A DNA stretch of 64,000 nucleotides from Flammeovirgaceae bacterium. Its GTDB lineage: Bacteria; Bacteroidota; Bacteroidia; Cytophagales; Cyclobacteriaceae. The stretch covers positions 62,001-126,000 of the forward strand of contig JADJMA010000006.1 in the NCBI GenBank assembly GCA_016709845.1, given 5' to 3'. The number at the start of each line of letters is the position of its first letter. The first letter of the stretch is position 1. Positions 41,156 through 51,411 of this stretch are shown here, piece by piece. Under the pieces are notes generated by a model. That model ran no database searches. It was not told the origin of the DNA and worked only from the letters and a program-made list of their open reading frames with translations. A program made the position numbers and the translations under genes.

Positions 41156-41845
41156 CTACTTCACGTCAACTTTTCTGGAATTTAAAAGTGCCTCGGCTAT
41201 AATCAAATCTTCGGGTGTGGTGATTTTAATGTTCTCATAACTTCCTTCAAATAAGGAAATTACATGCCCTGATCTTTCTGCAACACTGGCATCATCCGTC
41301 ATACTGGCATCTTCCTTTAACTGATACGCCTGTTTAATCAAGGCCACATCAAAGGTCTGCGGTGTTTGAATCAACCGAAAGCGCGATCGGTCTACGGCTT
41401 TGGTATTGTCTTGATCGGTCATTCGAATAGATTCTTTTAGTCGCACAGCCGCTACAGCGGATTGATGTACCGCAGCCAGTCTGAATGAAGCTCCGATTAT
41501 ATCTTCACTAACCAGTGGGCGCACACCATCATGTATGGCCACCAACCCCTGACCATCAATTTTTTCAAGTCCATTCTTTACGGATTGAAATCTGCTTTCT
41601 CCTCCTTTTTGAAGCGTGATGGGTTTATTAAAGTGATGGCGCTTGCAGAGATCGCTCCAGATTTTAAAATCATCTTCTGGCAGCACAAGTATTATTTCTA
41701 TGGATTTCGAATATCGAAAAAAAGCTTCCAACGTGTGGAGCAGAATTGGTTTTCCATGTAGCTCCAGAAATTGTTTGGGCAATCGACTTTTGATTCGGGT
41801 TCCTTTACCTCCGGCAACAATCAGGGCATATTCTTTAGAATGCAT
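41156..41845 (-). CDS. ispD: 2-C-methyl-D-erythritol 4-phosphate cytidylyltransferase
   Basis: The third step of the MEP isoprenoid pathway, joining MEP and CTP to CDP-ME. It is 229 residues. The nucleotide-binding P-loop VAGGKGTRIKSRLPKQF is near residue 12, followed by GGESRFQSVKNGL, the substrate-binding HDGVRPLVS near 107, RFRLIQTPQTF, MTDDASVAE and the end ITTPEDLIIAEALL, which together are diagnostic. The frame is complete. Its ATG faces that of the small membrane protein at 41875 across 29 bp, so their promoters must overlap. Function is secure from motif content. Confidence 0.94.
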   Translation of the reverse strand: MHSKEYALIVAGGKGTRIKSRLPKQFLELHGKPILLHTLEAFFRYSKSIEIILVLPEDDFKIWSDLCKRHHFNKPITLQKGGESRFQSVKNGLEKIDGQGLVAIHDGVRPLVSEDIIGASFRLAAVHQSAVAAVRLKESIRMTDQDNTKAVDRSRFRLIQTPQTFDVALIKQAYQLKEDASMTDDASVAERSGHVISLFEGSYENIKITTPEDLIIAEALLNSRKVDVK

Positions 41846-41874
41846 AGATTTGTAAAAATACTTTTTTTAGGTGT

Positions 41875-42117
41875 ATGATACTTATTAGAATTTTTCTGCT
41901 TGCCTTTAACGTAGCTATAGCTACCTATTTGATTTATCGGTTGCTGCAGATTTACAAAACGAATTCTCCCAATAGGAACTGGATAATTGGCATTGGTATT
42001 TTTTTATTGCTAGTCCCTACCACTATGTTGATGGGCTTTCTTAAACCAACACCTATTTATCTTTTTTTATATCCCGTGGCAATTTCATTGCATCTTTATC
42101 TTATTCGCAATTCGTAG
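41875..42117 (+). CDS. Small two- or three-helix membrane protein
   Basis: An 80-residue protein, nearly all hydrophobic helices (IRIFLLAFNVAIATYLIYRLL, WIIGIGIFLLLVPTTMLMGF, YLFLYPVAISLHLYLI) separated by a short Lys/Asn-rich loop. No family is recognised. I call it a gene because it has an ATG at a sensible distance from the divergent ispD, good membrane topology and its own terminator directly downstream at 42131-42162. Confidence 0.6.
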   Translation: MILIRIFLLAFNVAIATYLIYRLLQIYKTNSPNRNWIIGIGIFLLLVPTTMLMGFLKPTPIYLFLYPVAISLHLYLIRNS

Positions 42118-42130
42118 AGCCTTAACAAAC

Positions 42131-42162
42131 AAAAATGCCTGATGAAACACCAGGCATTTTAA
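42131..42162. terminator. Bidirectional terminator
   Basis: Stem AAAATGCCTG/CAGGCATTTT with a 9-base loop, A-run before and T-run after. It separates the converging small membrane protein and queA. Confidence 0.87.
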
Positions 42163-42180
42163 TTAGAGATTAATTCTCCG

Positions 42181-43224
42181 TTATACGATTAGCATAGAAT
42201 CGCCATAGGTAAGAAATTTATATTTTTCCTTCTTAGCTGTTTCGTAAGCCTTCATGACTAAATCAAAACCACCGAAAGCACAAGCCATCATTAAAAGTGT
42301 TGATTCCGGCTGATGAAAATTTGTTACCATCGCACTGCAAATCTTGAAATCATAAGGCGGAAAAATAAATTTATCCGTCCAGCCTTCTTTTTCTTTCAAA
42401 CGATTATTGGCTGATACCGCTGTTTCTAATGCGCGCATGGTAGTAGTGCCAATAGCACATACTTTTCTCTTTTCGTCCAGAGCGCGATTAACAATTTTTA
42501 CAGCCTCAGAGCCAACAATAAAATTCTCTGAATCCATTTTATGTTTTGTCAGATCTTCCACGTCAACAGCCCGAAAGGTGCCCAGGCCAATGTGTAAGGT
42601 AACAAAGGCCATATCCACGCCTTTAATTTGAAGGCGCTTAACTAATTGCTTAGTAAAATGCATGCCGGCTGTAGGGGCCGATACAGCACCTTTATTTTTC
42701 GCGAAAATGGTTTGAAACCGTTCCTTATCAGCGGGTTCTACCTTGCGCTTAATGTATTTGGGAAGCGGTGTTTCACCCAAAGTCTCAACAATTTTATCAA
42801 AGGCTTCCGAATCACCATCAAATAAAAAGCGGATGGTTCTGCCACGAGAAGTTGTGTTATCAATTACTTCAGCGACCAGGTCGCCATCGCCAAAATATAA
42901 TTTATTTCCCACTCGGATTTTGCGAGCAGGGTCTACCAACACATCCCACAAATGCATTTCAGCATTTAGTTCTCTTAACAAGAAGACTTCAATCTTAGCA
43001 CCTGTTTTTTCTTTACGACCATAAAGTCGTGCCGGAAAAACCATGGTGTCATTACCTACCATTACATCGCCTTCGTCAAAATAATTAACGATGTCTTTAA
43101 ATGCTTTGTGTTCGATTTTCCAGTGCTTCGGTGAAGCACCATCATGCGGGCATCATCACGGCTTTCGGCCGGATGAAGCAATCAAACTGTTTGGGATGTC
43201 AAATTTGAATTCAGAAAGTTTCAT
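42181..43224 (-). CDS. queA: tRNA preQ1 34 S-adenosylmethionine ribosyltransferase-isomerase (frameshifted)
   Basis: QueA transfers and rearranges the ribose of SAM onto preQ1 in tRNA to give epoxyqueuosine. About 348 residues from the ATG at 43224 (MKLSEFKFDIPNSLIA, the typical opening). The conserved SAPTAGMHFTKQL, VTLHIGLGTFRAV, GTTTMRALETA and TNFHQPESTLLMMACAFGG segments are intact in the long downstream frame. The frame breaks near 43176 and at 43114-43120 (A missing on the coding strand in GGAAAAATCG). The segment between reads HPAESRDDARMMVLHRSTGK, as in homologues. It is single on its strand, with a shared terminator at its 3' end. Confidence 0.92.
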
Positions 43225-43448
43225 AAGCTTACGGGCTTTTAACCCATGAAAGGGTTGGTTTTTTTAATAAGGAGGCAAAAATAAGATTTGTTTTCTCTCA
43301 AAGAGATTTATTTGAAGGTTTTTAGAAACATTTTGGCGATATAACCGTCTGTTTTAAGAATTGATATCAGTAAAAAGAAAAATGAACGGTTTCAGCAAAA
43401 AACCCCGTTTATTGCAACCCGAAAACATAAAAAGTGCGTTAAACCCAC

Positions 43449-44706
43449 ATGCTAACCCTTCGATTAATTTTTGAGAGCCTTGGTTTTGCCTGGCGAGCGC
43501 TTAAATCCAACATTCTCCGTACTGTCCTTTCCTTGTTGGGCGTAACCATTGGTATCTTTTCCATCATTGCCGTTTTAACACTGGTCGATTCCTTAGAGAA
43601 AATATTCGCGACAGTTTTGATTTTTTGGGAAGCAATGTGATTTATGTGGGTAAATGGCCGTGGGTTCGTGATGGGGGCGTGATGCATGGAAAGAGTTTAT
43701 TAAGCGTCCAAATGTTTCCTACGCTGAGTACAAATTTTTACGGGCCAATATGAAGGATGCCCATACAGTAGCCATCTACGCGAATGCCGATGGGCTTACT
43801 GTAAAGGCAGGAAATAACGGAATCAGTCAGATTACCTTGAAAGGGGCTGACTTAGATTTTGACAAATTATTTGAAATTAATGTCGAGCGCGGTCGCTATA
43901 TCACCAACGATGAAATTGAAGGCGGTCGAAATGTGGTGATTATTGGTTATGAGGTTGCCAAAGCGCTATTTCCGAATGATGATTCTCCGATGGGGAAGCA
44001 GGTAAAAATCAGAAACCTTAAGTTCAATATTGTAGGCGTGATAAAGCGGGAAGGAGAAAATTTTATAGGTACCCCAAGCAACGACTACAGCGTAATCATC
44101 CCCTACGATGCCTTTAGAAAATTATATCAAACGGGTACCGGCCGATGGAATGAACTCGGCTCGGATATTGGCCTTAAAGGGTTTGAATCGGATATTGGTT
44201 TGGTCGAATTAGAGAACGAAGCTCGCGGTTTAATGCGGGTTAAACGCGGACTCAAACCAAGAATGAAAGATAACTTTGCTTTAAACAGGCCAGAGGCTAT
44301 TGCCAATGCGATAAGTGGTGTCTTTGATGTGCTGAGTATTGCCGGTTGGATTATTGGTGGATTCTCCATGTTGGTGGGTGGCTTTGGAATTGCCAACATC
44401 ATGTTTGTTTCTGTAAAAGAACGAACCAGTATTATCGGCTTGCAGAAATCGCTCGGAGCAAAGAATTATTTTATTCTGTTTCAGTTTTTATTCGAGTCAA
44501 TCTTTTTGAGTCTTATCGGTGGCTTGACAGGATTGTTCCTGGTATGGTTATTAACCCTGGCACCTTTTGGAAGTCTACAGGTAATACTTTCCGTTAAGAA
44601 TATAGTGCTGGGGCTCGGTGTATCATCGGTTATCGGACTGATTGCCGGAATTGTACCGGCCGCCATGGCAGCCCGCTTAGATCCGGTAATTGCTATCAGA
44701 GCGTAA
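43449..44706 (+). CDS. MacB/FtsX-type ABC transporter permease (frameshifted)
   Basis: About 418 residues. One N-terminal helix (NILRTVLSLLGVTIGIFSIIAVLTLVDS) precedes a large periplasmic MacB_PCD domain. Three C-terminal helices (IAGWIIGGFSMLVGGFGIANIMFVSVKERT, FLFESIFLSLIGGLTGLFLVWLL, LGLGVSSVIGLIAGIVPA) follow, ending with AARLDPVIAIRA, the usual FtsX-family signature. The frame breaks near 43600 (A missing, SLEKNIRDSFDFLGSNVIYVGKWPW restored) and at about 43672-43683. No ATPase subunit is next to it, so the partner must be encoded elsewhere. Such permeases export or release lipids, peptides or lipoproteins; which one is unknown. Confidence 0.85.
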
Positions 44707-44720
44707 GCAAACTATTTTTA

Positions 44721-44762
44721 AAAAGGAGGGATTTAAGCAAAACGCTTAATCCCTCCTTTTAT
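44721..44762. terminator. Bidirectional terminator
   Basis: Stem AAAAGGAGGGATT-AAGC / GCTTAATCCCTCCTTTT with one bulged T and a five-base loop. It ends right at the recA stop codon and serves the converging permease and recA genes. Confidence 0.88.
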
Positions 44763-45798
44763 TTAATCCTCTTTCTCTTCTTTAATTTCTGTGCCGGTAC
44801 TAATCTTCTCTTTGATTTTCTTTTCGATTTCCTCGGAGAGTTCAGGGTTATCTTCAATCAATTGTTTTACCGTATCGCGGCCCTGGCCGAGCTTATTTCC
44901 GTTATAAGAAAACCACGACCCTGCTTTTTGAATCACATTAAGTTCAACACCTAAATCAACAATTTCACCTGATTTAGAAATACCTCTTCCATACATGATA
45001 TCGAATTCGACCACCTTAAAGGGCGGTGCCACTTTATTCTTTACCACCTTTACCTTCACCCGGTTTCCGGTAATGTCATCGGGGCTTTCTTTAATCTGAC
45101 CAATTCTGCGAATGTCGAGACGCACTGAGGAGTAAAACTTCAGCGCATTTCCACCTGTTGTCGTTTCAGGATTACCGAACATGATCCCAATTTTTTCACG
45201 TAGTTGATTAATGAAAACACAGGCACAACCCGTTTTACTAATGGTACCTGTCAGTTTTCTTAATGCTTGCGACATCAGTCGGGCTTGCAAACCCATTTTG
45301 CTTTCACCCATCTCCCCTTCTAATTCTGCTTTAGGTACGAGGGCCGCTACTGAATCTATTACTATAATGTCGATAGCCCCAGAGCGAATTAAGTGTTCAG
45401 CAATTTCAAGTGCTTGCTCACCATTGTCGGGTTGGGAGATCAAAAGGTTTTCGGTATCAATACCTAGTTTCTCGGCATAGGCTTTATCAAAAGCATGTTC
45501 CGCATCAATGAATGCTGCCAGCCCACCCTTTTTGCGCTTCCGCAATACAATGCATAGTAAGCGTGGTTTTTCCCGAAGATTCCGGTCCATAAATTTCAGT
45601 AACCCGACCTCGGGGTATGCCACCAATACCTAGCGCTATATCCAAGCCCAAAGAACCTGTAGAAATGGCGGGCACATCCATCACTTTGGTATCATTTAAC
45701 TTCATTACGGTTCCTTTTCCGTAGGTCTTCTCTAATTTGTCGATGGTAAGTTGTAGGGCTTTCAACTTTTCTTTCGAGTCACTCTTTGTTTCGCTCAT
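44763..45798 (-). CDS. recA: Recombinase RecA (frameshifted)
   Basis: Homologous recombination and SOS coprotease. About 345 residues. The Walker A GPESSGKTT, the ATP-binding FIDAEHAFD, Walker B IIVIDSVAALVP, the L1/L2 DNA-binding loops (EGEMGESKMGLQARLMSQALRK; INQLREKIGIMFGNPETTTGG) and an acidic tail (GTEIKEEKED) are all seen. The start is at the ATG at 45798 (MSETKSDSKEKL). One break lies at 45529-45533: five T on the plus strand should be six, giving EAQKKGGLAAFIDAEH. As recA breakage would be a severe defect, this supports sequencing error. No LexA-type box was recognised upstream. Confidence 0.95.
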
Positions 45799-45982
45799 AT
45801 GAATTTTAAGTCTGTTTTTACGATTTTCTAAGATTTCGGCTCCTAAATTACTACAATACATAGTATTTACAAGGGACTCATTGCTTAAAAGCTAATTAAT
45901 TTAGCATTTAAAGATTAAATCCTGCTAGAATGACCTAAAAATAAGGAATGAAGTTCAGGAGATTTAATTTGCGACCCTATCC

Positions 45983-47003
45983 ATGGTAAAAAAGATTTTT
46001 ATTGGTTTTCTGGCTGTTTTGTTGGTCCTGATTCTATGGAATTGGCAGTTAGTTCTATATGGTGCCCGCCAGGGGTATGGACAATTAAAGATTGTGATGG
46101 AGGCGAAGCCTATCGCAAAACTAATGGACGATCCTGCGTTTCCCGATTCATTAAAAATGAAGCTTGAACTAATTCAAGAGATTAGAAAGTATGCCATTGA
46201 TTCGCTTGGGCTCAAGGACACTAAAAATTATACGACCGTATATGATCAGCATGGAGAAGAAATAATGTGGGTTGTTCAGGCGTGCGAACCCTTTCAGCTT
46301 GCCCCTAAAATGTGGAAGTTTCCTATCGTTGGTGCCATGCCTTACAAAGGTTTCTTTGAAAAGGAGAGGGCTATGAATGAAAGAAACCAGTTGGAACAGG
46401 AGGGCTATGATACAAGCATTCGAAACCCGGGAGGTTGGTCAACGCTCGGCTGGTTTACTGATCCTATTCTAAGTAATATGTTGAAACGCAATGAAGGGGA
46501 TCTGGCCAGTCTGATCATTCATGAAATGGTGCATGCTACCGTCTTTGTTAAAGATGATGTTAATTTCAATGAGAACCTGGCATCGTTTGTTGGCGACACG
46601 GCTGCTTATTATTTTTTTGGCTTCACATTTTGGCCGCGACTCCGAGCAGTTTATTCAATACTTGCAGGAAGATCAGGATTACAGAATCTACAGTCGACAC
46701 ATTTTAAGAGGTACTCAATCCCTCGATAGTCTTTATGAAAGTTTTGACGCATCCGAATCCTTCGAAACAAAGAAACAAAAGAAAGAAGCGATGATTCAAC
46801 AGATAATGACTTCGGCAGATACACTCTCCTTATTCAGAGCCCGGAAATCTTCTACTAACCGAATACCGAACAACACCTACTTTATGTCTTATCATTTATA
46901 CCAGGCCCGGCAGGATAATTTTAGTAGAGAACTTGATGTTGAATTTAACGGGAACCTGAAAGGCTACATAAAATACCTTTCTGAAAAGTACCCCTTTCTT
47001 TAG
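45983..47003 (+). CDS. Putative aminopeptidase, PF10023-type zinc metallopeptidase (frameshifted)
   Basis: About 340 residues with an N-terminal membrane anchor (IFIGFLAVLLVLILWNWQLVLYG). The zinc-binding HEMVHATVF motif at about residue 180 and the downstream NENLASFVGD (third ligand Glu) mark the predicted aminopeptidase family PF10023. The block GWSTLGWFTDPIL before it is also typical of that family. The frame breaks in a T-run at 46612-46618 (seven T where six fit), after which YYFLASHFGRDSEQFIQYL continues to the stop. It is on the plus strand, divergent from recA. The enzymatic role is predicted from the family only. Confidence 0.8.
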
Positions 47004-47113
47004 TGTGATGATAGTGTAACGCAACTATTAAGGAATTGTTAAGGCGTTAATCGTGGTTTTTAAATAGCTTAATTTGTCTCTACTTTTATCGATAGGTAAA
47101 TCGAAACAACTAT

Positions 47114-47799
47114 ATGGGTAAATCATCGCAAAAGGTTTTAGTAGTAGATGATGAAGAGCCCATTCTTGAACTTTTAAAATATAACCTGGAGAAGCAAGGC
47201 TACGAAGTAAAGACAGCCTCCGATGGCTTTCAGGCCGTGGAGATTGCTAAGAAATTTCATCCCGATTTAGTGCTGCTCGATATTATGATGCCTAAGATGG
47301 ATGGAGTAGAAACGTGTCGTCTTATCCGAGCGATGCCAGAAATGATTAATACGTTTATTGTTTTTTAACAGCACGTGCCGAGGAATACTCAGAAGTGGCG
47401 GCCTTTGATGTTGGGGCTGATGACTATATTCTTAAGCCCATAAAACCGCGGGCTTTGATGAGCCGTATCAGTGCTTTATTTCGGAGAGATTCAAAAAAGA
47501 AAGGCACCTCTGCACAGATTAAGATTGGTGAATTGTTGATTGATCGAAGCAGTTATACGATTCATATAAAAGGGAAAGAAATTTCGTTACCCAAAAAGGA
47601 GTTTGAATTGTTATTTTTTCTTGCTCAAAATCCAAACAAAGTATTTAGCCGCGATGATTTATTGCAGAATATCTGGGGGGCGGATGTTTATGTATTAGCC
47701 CGCACGGTTGATGTTCATATTCGTAAAGTGCGCGAAAAGATTGGAGATGATTATATTTCCACCGTAAAGGGGGTTGGGTATAAGTTCAACCTTAGTTAG
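47114..47799 (+). CDS. OmpR/PhoB-family response regulator (frameshifted)
   Basis: About 228 residues. The receiver domain has VVDDEEP, the phospho-acceptor Asp56 in LVLLDIMMPKMDG, Thr in FLTARAEE and Lys in DYILKPIKP. The winged-helix output has ISLPKKEFELLFFLAQNPNKVFSRDDLL and TVDVHIRKVREKIG, ending KGVGYKF. The frame breaks at 47361-47366 (T missing in a T-run between FIVF and LTARAEE). The kinase gene begins 4 bp after the stop, so they form a two-gene operon. The pair resembles PhoB/PhoR, but phosphate control is not proven. No pst/pho genes are visible nearby. Confidence 0.9.
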
Positions 47800-47802
47800 T
47801 GC

Positions 47803-48843
47803 ATGGTGTATAGCGCCCGTACGTTGGCTCTTTCGTTAGCAACTTCTGTTGCCTCGGTTACTTCCTTAATTCTTTCACTGTTTGATAGTGTCGGGACGGA
47901 TACCCTTTGGATTATTGCAATTATTAGCTTCTCAATCACTTTTGTGGTCATCGATGTTTTATTAGAGTTCTTGATTTTTGGCGAAATCAATAAGATATAT
48001 AAAATGATGGATAAATTTCGTAAAAAGCCACTCACTAACTTTTCAAAGCAAAAATCAGAGCCATTAAATCCATTGCAAAAGATTAATGATGAAATTTTTT
48101 CATTTGCAACCTTCAAGCAAAAAGAAATTGATGAACTTAAAAAAGTTGAAGTCTTTCGTAAAGACTTTATTGCAAATGTATCACACGAATTAAAGACCCC
48201 CATCTTCGCAGCACAGGGGTTTGTACATACTCTATTGGATGGAGCTGATAAAGACGGGAATGTAAGAAAGAGGTTTTTAAAGAAAGCTGCCAAAAGTTTA
48301 GACCGACTTGATATCCTTGTACAAGATCTGCTTACACTTTCGCAGATTGAGACTGGTGGTATTAAGATGCGGTTCGAACGCGTTGATCTATATGAGTTAT
48401 GTGCCGAAGTCGTGGATCAATTTGAGGCGAAAGCCGAAAAGCGAAACATTAACCTAAAACTACAAGGCGATCAACGCAAGATCATCGTTTATGCCGATTG
48501 GCAAAGGATAACACAAGTGGTTACCAATCTGGTTTCAAATGCGGTGAACTATACACCGGAAGGTGGAGATATTACCATTTCGTTTGCGTCAAATGAAAAA
48601 TATGTTACTACGTTTATTTCTGATACTGGAGAGGGTATCCCGGAAGAACACCTAGCACGAATTTTTGAGCGATTCTATAGGGTTGACATGAGTCGCAGTC
48701 GTGAGAAGGGTGGTACAGGTCTTGGATTGGCTATTGCCAAACATATACTGGAAGGTCATAACAGCCAACCGGAGGTTGAGAGTACGGTTGGAAAAGGGTC
48801 TGTCTTTAGCTTTACGCTAAGCCGATTGCGTGCGATAGCTTAG
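47803..48843 (+). CDS. PhoR-like sensor histidine kinase
   Basis: A 346-residue membrane kinase. Two N-terminal helices (about residues 8-60) are joined by a very short loop, so no large periplasmic sensor is present. A linker follows, then HisKA with the phospho-His in NVSHELKTPIFAAQGF, and HATPase_c with N box VTNLVSNAVNYTPEGG, G1 ISDTGEGIP and G2 EKGGTGLGLAI. The frame is complete. It directly follows the OmpR-type regulator (3-bp gap) and is certainly its partner. The small sensor part suggests that it detects a membrane or partner-protein signal, as PhoR does. The RluA-type gene lies 29 bp downstream. Confidence 0.9.
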   Translation: MVYSARTLALSLATSVASVTSLILSLFDSVGTDTLWIIAIISFSITFVVIDVLLEFLIFGEINKIYKMMDKFRKKPLTNFSKQKSEPLNPLQKINDEIFSFATFKQKEIDELKKVEVFRKDFIANVSHELKTPIFAAQGFVHTLLDGADKDGNVRKRFLKKAAKSLDRLDILVQDLLTLSQIETGGIKMRFERVDLYELCAEVVDQFEAKAEKRNINLKLQGDQRKIIVYADWQRITQVVTNLVSNAVNYTPEGGDITISFASNEKYVTTFISDTGEGIPEEHLARIFERFYRVDMSRSREKGGTGLGLAIAKHILEGHNSQPEVESTVGKGSVFSFTLSRLRAIA

Positions 48844-48872
48844 ATGTAGATGAGTCGTAGTAATTTGCGGCT

Positions 48873-49591
48873 GTGAAAATTCCAAAGTTTAAATTTGAGG
48901 AGGCTATCCTTTACCAGGATTCTGACTTTATTATTATTAACAAGGCCCCGTTTATCAGTACGCTGGAAGACAGGAACGATAGCCAGAACATACTTTACCT
49001 GGCCCGCCAGGTTGAATCCGATGCCCAGGTTTGTCACCGGCTCGACAAAGAGACCTCTGGGGTATTAGCTATCGCCCGCCACCCCGAAGCTTACCGCCAT
49101 TTAAGCATGCAGTTTGAAAATAGAGAAGTGACCAAAACATACCATGCTGTGGTAGATGGACTCTTCAGCTTCGATAATCAGTTAGTGGACGCACCGATTT
49201 TGAAGCAAAATGATGGGACGGTGAAAATTGCCCGCTCGGGCAAAGACGCGCAAACCTATTTCACTACACTTCAATCGTATAAGAGCCATACCTTATTAGA
49301 ATGTAAGCCTATTACGGGTCGGATGCATCAAATTCGAATTCATTTGGCTATGCTAAAAGCGCCCATAACGGGCGATGGCCTCTATGGCGGGAAGGATTTT
49401 ACGTGTCGTCTGTAAAGCGAGGGTTTAATTTAAAGAAAATGACTGATGAGCAGCCATTGATGCGGAGAGTGGCGTTGCATGCATTTTCGCTGGAGTTTGC
49501 CTTATTGAGTGGCAAAAAAACTATCACCACAGCCCCCTATCCCAAGGATTTTCAGGCACTTATACGCCAATTAGAAGAAAACAGGCGTTAA
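48873..49591 (+). CDS. RluA-family pseudouridine synthase (frameshifted)
   Basis: About 240 residues. It converts uridine to pseudouridine in rRNA or tRNA. The catalytic Asp sits in CHRLDKETSGVLAIARHPEA (residue about 57), and the fold-defining ECKPITGRMHQIRIHLA and PITGDGLYGG follow. The GTG at 48873 is the likely start (KIPKFKFEEAILYQDSDFIIINKAP). There is no S4 domain. The frame breaks at 49397-49400 (T missing), beyond which the tail continues DFYVSSVKRGFNLKK to 49591. The RNA target cannot be told from sequence. The gene follows the kinase gene closely and precedes the ribosomal protein cluster. Confidence 0.87.
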
Positions 49592-49723
49592 TTTTGTTTT
49601 TGGAGTCAGAGATAATCTGCCTAAATCTGTGGCCATGCTTGCATATTCAGTTTCTTGAATCTACTTTTGTGTCCCTTTTTAAAGGGGTAATTGTAATAAT
49701 AATAGGTTTTTAAAGCTAAAAAA

Positions 49724-50170
49724 GTGGATCATAACAGCTATAAAACGATCAATGCCAACAAAGCAACCGTAGAAAAGGGTTGGTTTTTGGTAGATGCAAA
49801 AGATCAGGTGTTGGGCCGTGTTGCCAGCCAGATTGCAAGAGTTTTGCGTGGCAAGCATAAGCCAAGCTACACTCCTAATGTGGATACGGGCGATCATGTA
49901 ATCGTGATTAATGCCGATAAAATTAAAATGACTGGTAAAAAGTGGACAGATCGTGTCTATTTCAGCTATTCTGGCTACCCTGGCGGACAGCGTGTTCTTA
50001 CTCCTAAAATGATAGGAACCGGAAAACACCCACATAGATTAGTTGAACACTCGGTTCGTGGCATGTTGCCTAAAAACAGTATGGGCCGCGAAGTGTTTAG
50101 AAGTCTGCATGTATATGCCGGTACCGAACACCCTCACACAGCACAACAACCAAAAGAATTAAAATTCTAA
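49724..50170 (+). CDS. rplM: 50S ribosomal protein L13
   Basis: A 148-residue structural protein of the large ribosomal subunit that binds 23S rRNA early in assembly. The sequence is diagnostic: GWFLVDAKDQVLGRVASQIARVLRGKHKP, then VDTGDHVIVINADKI, HPHRLVEHSVRGMLPKNSMGR and LHVYAGTEHPH. It starts with GTG at 49724 (MDHNSYKTINANKATV), as no in-frame ATG lies near and the N-terminus matches relatives. A short CCCTTTTTAAAGGGG dyad at 49673-49687 lies upstream, possibly in the leader. rpsI follows after 1 bp. Together with rpsB and tsf this forms the usual Bacteroidota cluster. Confidence 0.96.
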   Translation: MDHNSYKTINANKATVEKGWFLVDAKDQVLGRVASQIARVLRGKHKPSYTPNVDTGDHVIVINADKIKMTGKKWTDRVYFSYSGYPGGQRVLTPKMIGTGKHPHRLVEHSVRGMLPKNSMGREVFRSLHVYAGTEHPHTAQQPKELKF

Positions 50171-50171
50171 T

Positions 50172-50558
50172 ATGGAGATTATTAATACTATCGGTAGGAG
50201 AAAGACCTCAATTGCACGGGTTTATGTAAAGTCAGGCAAGGGTCAGATTATCGTAAATGACCGGGAACTGAATGAATATTTTCCGTCAGAGATTCTTCAA
50301 ACCACCGTGAAGCAGGCCATCACCCTTGTAAAGATGGATGGCCAATATGATGTAACAGTAAATGTTGAGGGAGGTGGTAATAAGGGTCAGGCCGAAGCAA
50401 TTCGTTTAGGTATTGCCCGTGCATTAGTTATTTTTAATGACGAAAATCGTTCTCCACTAAGAAAAGAAGGATTATTAACCCGCGATTCGCGCATGGTGGA
50501 AAGAAAGAAGCCAGGTCGTGCAAAGGCGAGAAAGAAATTCCAGTTCAGCAAGCGTTAA
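50172..50558 (+). CDS. rpsI: 30S ribosomal protein S9
   Basis: A 128-residue small-subunit protein whose C-terminal tail reaches the P-site tRNA. It opens with INTIGRRKTSIARVYVKSGKGQIIVNDREL and closes with LTRDSRMVERKKPGRAKARKKFQFSKR, the invariant Lys/Arg tail. The frame is complete. It lies 1 bp after rplM and 10 bp before rpsB, so all are co-transcribed and probably translationally coupled. No irregularity is seen. Confidence 0.97.
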   Translation: MEIINTIGRRKTSIARVYVKSGKGQIIVNDRELNEYFPSEILQTTVKQAITLVKMDGQYDVTVNVEGGGNKGQAEAIRLGIARALVIFNDENRSPLRKEGLLTRDSRMVERKKPGRAKARKKFQFSKR

Positions 50559-50568
50559 TCGAAAGAGT

Positions 50569-51339
50569 ATGGCAGAGAAAATAACAACAGAAAGTTTAAT
50601 GGATGCAGGTGTACATTTTGGACACCTTACCCGGAAATGGAACCCAAAGATGGCGGAGTACATCTTTATGGAAAACAACGGAATCCACATCATTGATTTG
50701 AACAAGACAATGAAGTGCCTGGACGAAGCTACCTACGCACTTAAAAATATAGTTCGTTCAGGGCGTAAGATTATGTTTGTTGCTACCAAGAAGCAGGCAA
50801 AGGATATCATCAACGCAGAAGCTACCCGCTTAAACATGCCTTTCGTAACAGAGCGTTGGCTAGGTGGTATGCTTACCAACTTTGCTACTATCCGCAAGTC
50901 GTTGAAAAAGCTTACACAGATAGACAAGTTGATGAAAGATGAGTCATTCAATAACCTGGCTAAGCGTGAGCGTTTGATGATCACCCGTGAAAAAGCAAAG
51001 CTTGAAAAGTTATTGGGTGGTATTACCGATCTTAATCGCTTGCCGGCTGCATTATTTGTAATCGATGTAAAGCGTGAACACATAGCTGTTTCTGAAGCAT
51101 TGAAATTAAATATTCCGGTATTTGCAATGGTAGATACCAATTCTGATCCTTCTAATATCGACTTCCCTATTCCGGCTAATGACGATGCATTTAAATCCAT
51201 CTCATTAATCACCGCACATGTGGGCAAGGCTATTGAGGAAGCCTTGATGGAACGTAAGAAAGACAAAGAAGAGGCAGGACATAAGAAGGACGAGGAGGAA
51301 AAAAGAAAAGTTGACGAGCCTGTAGAAGAAACGAAATAA
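50569..51339 (+). CDS. rpsB: 30S ribosomal protein S2
   Basis: A 256-residue small-subunit protein. I chose the ATG at 50569 (MAEKITTESLMDAGVHFGHLTRKWNPKM), which matches the family; a longer in-frame reading overlapping rpsI is spurious. Conserved blocks are IHIIDLNKTMKCL, MFVATKKQAKDII, ERWLGGMLTNFATIRKS and FAMVDTNSDPSNIDFPIPANDDAFKSI. The Lys/Glu-rich tail is a typical Bacteroidota extension. A terminator-like hairpin (51412-51434) separates it from tsf, so tsf may be partly attenuated. Confidence 0.97.
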   Translation: MAEKITTESLMDAGVHFGHLTRKWNPKMAEYIFMENNGIHIIDLNKTMKCLDEATYALKNIVRSGRKIMFVATKKQAKDIINAEATRLNMPFVTERWLGGMLTNFATIRKSLKKLTQIDKLMKDESFNNLAKRERLMITREKAKLEKLLGGITDLNRLPAALFVIDVKREHIAVSEALKLNIPVFAMVDTNSDPSNIDFPIPANDDAFKSISLITAHVGKAIEEALMERKKDKEEAGHKKDEEEKRKVDEPVEETK

Positions 51340-51411
51340 TTGTCAATTGACGATTTTCAATTGGCAATGCTCATTGTCATTTAAATTGTTAGTTGCCGAA
51401 TAGAGATAAAG

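Noticed and set aside
43425..43690. Minus-strand 82-codon frame opposite the ABC permease start
   Set aside because: Antisense to a clear permease helix and lacking protein character.
49673..49687. CCCTTTTTAAAGGGG dyad upstream of rplM as an L13 autoregulatory leader
   Set aside because: Too short and simple to call a regulatory RNA element; noted only as a possible small hairpin.
50518..50568. Longer N-terminus of rpsB overlapping rpsI
   Set aside because: The ATG at 50569 matches the S2 family start; the extension is out-of-frame rpsI tail.
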